Shown here piece after piece: positions 62,955 to 64,000 of a DNA stretch of 64,000 nucleotides. Both the position numbers and the translations under genes were made by a program. Origin of the DNA: Mycobacterium lepromatosis (GTDB lineage Bacteria; Actinomycetota; Actinomycetes; Mycobacteriales; Mycobacteriaceae). The DNA lies in the NCBI RefSeq assembly GCF_000975265.2, contig NZ_CP083405.1:2294001-2358000 (forward strand), read 5' to 3'. Position 1 is the stretch's first letter. The number at the start of each line of letters is the position of its first letter. The notes beneath the pieces are model-generated. The model saw nothing but the letters and a program-made list of their open reading frames with translations, did no database searches and was not told the DNA's origin.

Positions 62955-64000
62955 TGAGCATTGGCTCATCGATAGGATAGTCTTTGCCGGTGCGCGCTGT
63001 CGCAGCCGGGGCTTACAGGTAAGCACCGCGCTTGCCAATGCCTCGCCGACGACTGCGACAGGGGTCGCCGGTGCGCTGGTGAAGACCACACTCTATCAGG
63101 CGAGATACTTGTGGAGCTCTTTTGGTGCTGCAAGAACTGTACCTGGGTCAAATTACGCGGCCTTAAACGACACTGGCAACGATGAGATGAACCTCGGCTG
63201 GGTCGTGATTAAGCCAACCCAGTGTCACGTCGGCCAGCTTGAAACTATCCGCTGTCGCGTATCCTCGTCCGCATCGGCGATCCCGCCATTTCACTGCACG
63301 CCCTGTGCCGTGCGGTCAATAACGCCGAAAAGCACAGCCGCCGAAGCGAAGACGCAAGAAATCCGCCAGCGCGTCCGGCGAGCCTGCCGAGCGACAGCTT
63401 GGTATCGGCTGCCAGGGCCTTGACTATGGGCTCCACTACGGCCGAGTTAAGTGTCACACTCACCGGCCAAGCGCTGCACTGGCCAGGATTGCTACTGGGT
63501 ATCTTACGTGAACGTAGTCACCGTGGACTATCAACCCCGGATATGCCGGTTGTTTGGCAACGGAAACCGTCACATTGTTATGGGCATCCTAGACGACAGA
63601 TGCAGCTAATACATACAGACGCTGGAGGTCTCCCGCAGCGCGAGCCTGGCTTCGCTATGAACCCGAACTTGCCCGTCATGCCAATCAACCGACCATTTCA
63701 CCCGCTGGCATGTCCTGGGTCGTTACCTCGGGGTTCACTCGAACGCATTGCCAATCGGTTCGCAAGTCATCCAAGCCTTTGTCGCCGGGCTGATTAACGC
63801 CGCTACCGACAAGGTCGAGTTGGCCGACACAGCGGCGTTGGTGGCCACACCCAAAGCCTGCCTAGATATCACCGTAAGACGTTCACCGCCACGCTGGGGC
63901 AGGGGCTTAGCCTGCCAGCACTCGGCACTGTTCCTGCTGTCGAAGGGGTCTAGATCAGCTGGACCAAGTTTAGGCGATCGTCATCGAGGCAGTGGGTGTT
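62955..64000 (+). pseudogene. P-type ATPase remnant (ctpH-like, 5' part, window edge)
   Basis: Mixed-frame text follows the long N-terminal region of CtpH-type ATPases. NYPLSRILVRIGDPAISLHALCRAVNNAEK is near 63245-63330. SAARALTMGSTTAELSVTLTGQALHWPGLL is near 63405-63495, then VDYQPRICRLFGN near 63520. QAFVAGLINAATDKVELADTAALVATPKAC is near 63775-63860, followed by FTATLGQGLS near 63885. At least four frame changes occur. The ATPase core would lie beyond the window end. Position after the Rv0426c-like gene supports the call. Confidence 0.75.

Overview
The window reads as a chromosomal segment of Mycobacterium leprae or a very close relative. The RNA polymerase, ribosomal and mycolate proteins are mycobacterial at residue level. 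The long RpoB amino terminus fits what I remember of the leprosy bacillus. Roughly half of the DNA is decayed genes whose intact relatives I know from M. tuberculosis (Rv numbers below are from memory of that genome, not from a search).

Layout. 1-3.8 kb: decayed genes from the edge of the mycofactocin locus (MftR-type regulator, DUF2332 protein, ferredoxin reductase, SDR dehydrogenase, membrane protein). 3.8-8.3 kb: the intact minus-strand str operon rpsL-rpsG-fusA-tuf, ending in a clear terminator. 8.3-16.1 kb: a gene desert with remnants of a membrane protein, a TetR regulator, a DUF3060 protein, echA5, a PaaX-like regulator, echA4 and fadE8. 16.2-26.3 kb: intact end (endonuclease IV), rpoC, rpoB and mkl. 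26.5-28 kb: remnants of a carotenoid oxygenase and a TetR regulator. 28.1-29.1 kb: rplL and rplJ. 29.9-36.2 kb (plus strand): an ABC1-type kinase, lipG and the mycolate methyltransferase cluster, with mmaA1 and mmaA4 intact and mmaA2 and mmaA3 destroyed. 36.3-37.8 kb: a decayed DGPF protein/ECF sigma factor pair. 37.9-43.9 kb: rplA, rplK, nusG, secE, tRNA-Trp, hadC-hadB-hadA, rpmG, tRNA-Met, tRNA-Thr, a VapB-like orphan antitoxin and a glyoxalase II-like hydrolase. 44-48.7 kb: remnants of echA3 and an LpqN-type lipoprotein, then decayed DNA I cannot name. 48.7-57.7 kb: a block bounded by two copies of a 531-bp inverted repeat, holding a decayed disA, an Rv3587c-like membrane protein, a beta-carbonic anhydrase, mutY, an alpha/beta hydrolase, mhuD and lpqF. 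57.7-64 kb: a fragment of a carboxylate-amine ligase, then sodC, a LytR_C protein, a DUF3263 protein, def, decayed GNAT and xthA genes, an Rv0426c-like protein and a decayed ctpH running off the end.

How the genes fit together. What survives is the information core (translation, transcription, Sec export), mycolic acid synthesis (HadABC, MmaA1, MmaA4), base repair (End, MutY), haem and oxidative stress handling (MhuD, SodC) and N-terminal processing (Def). What has decayed is fatty-acid oxidation (echA3, echA4, echA5, fadE8), local regulators (four regulators and an ECF sigma factor), redox accessory enzymes, c-di-AMP synthesis and ion transport.

Synteny. Both flanks of the repeat-bounded block follow descending M. 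tuberculosis order (about Rv0691 to Rv0583, then Rv0433 to Rv0425). The block itself is an ascending Rv3586-Rv3593 segment. The two breakpoints coincide with the inverted repeats, which makes a repeat-mediated rearrangement the most striking large-scale feature here.
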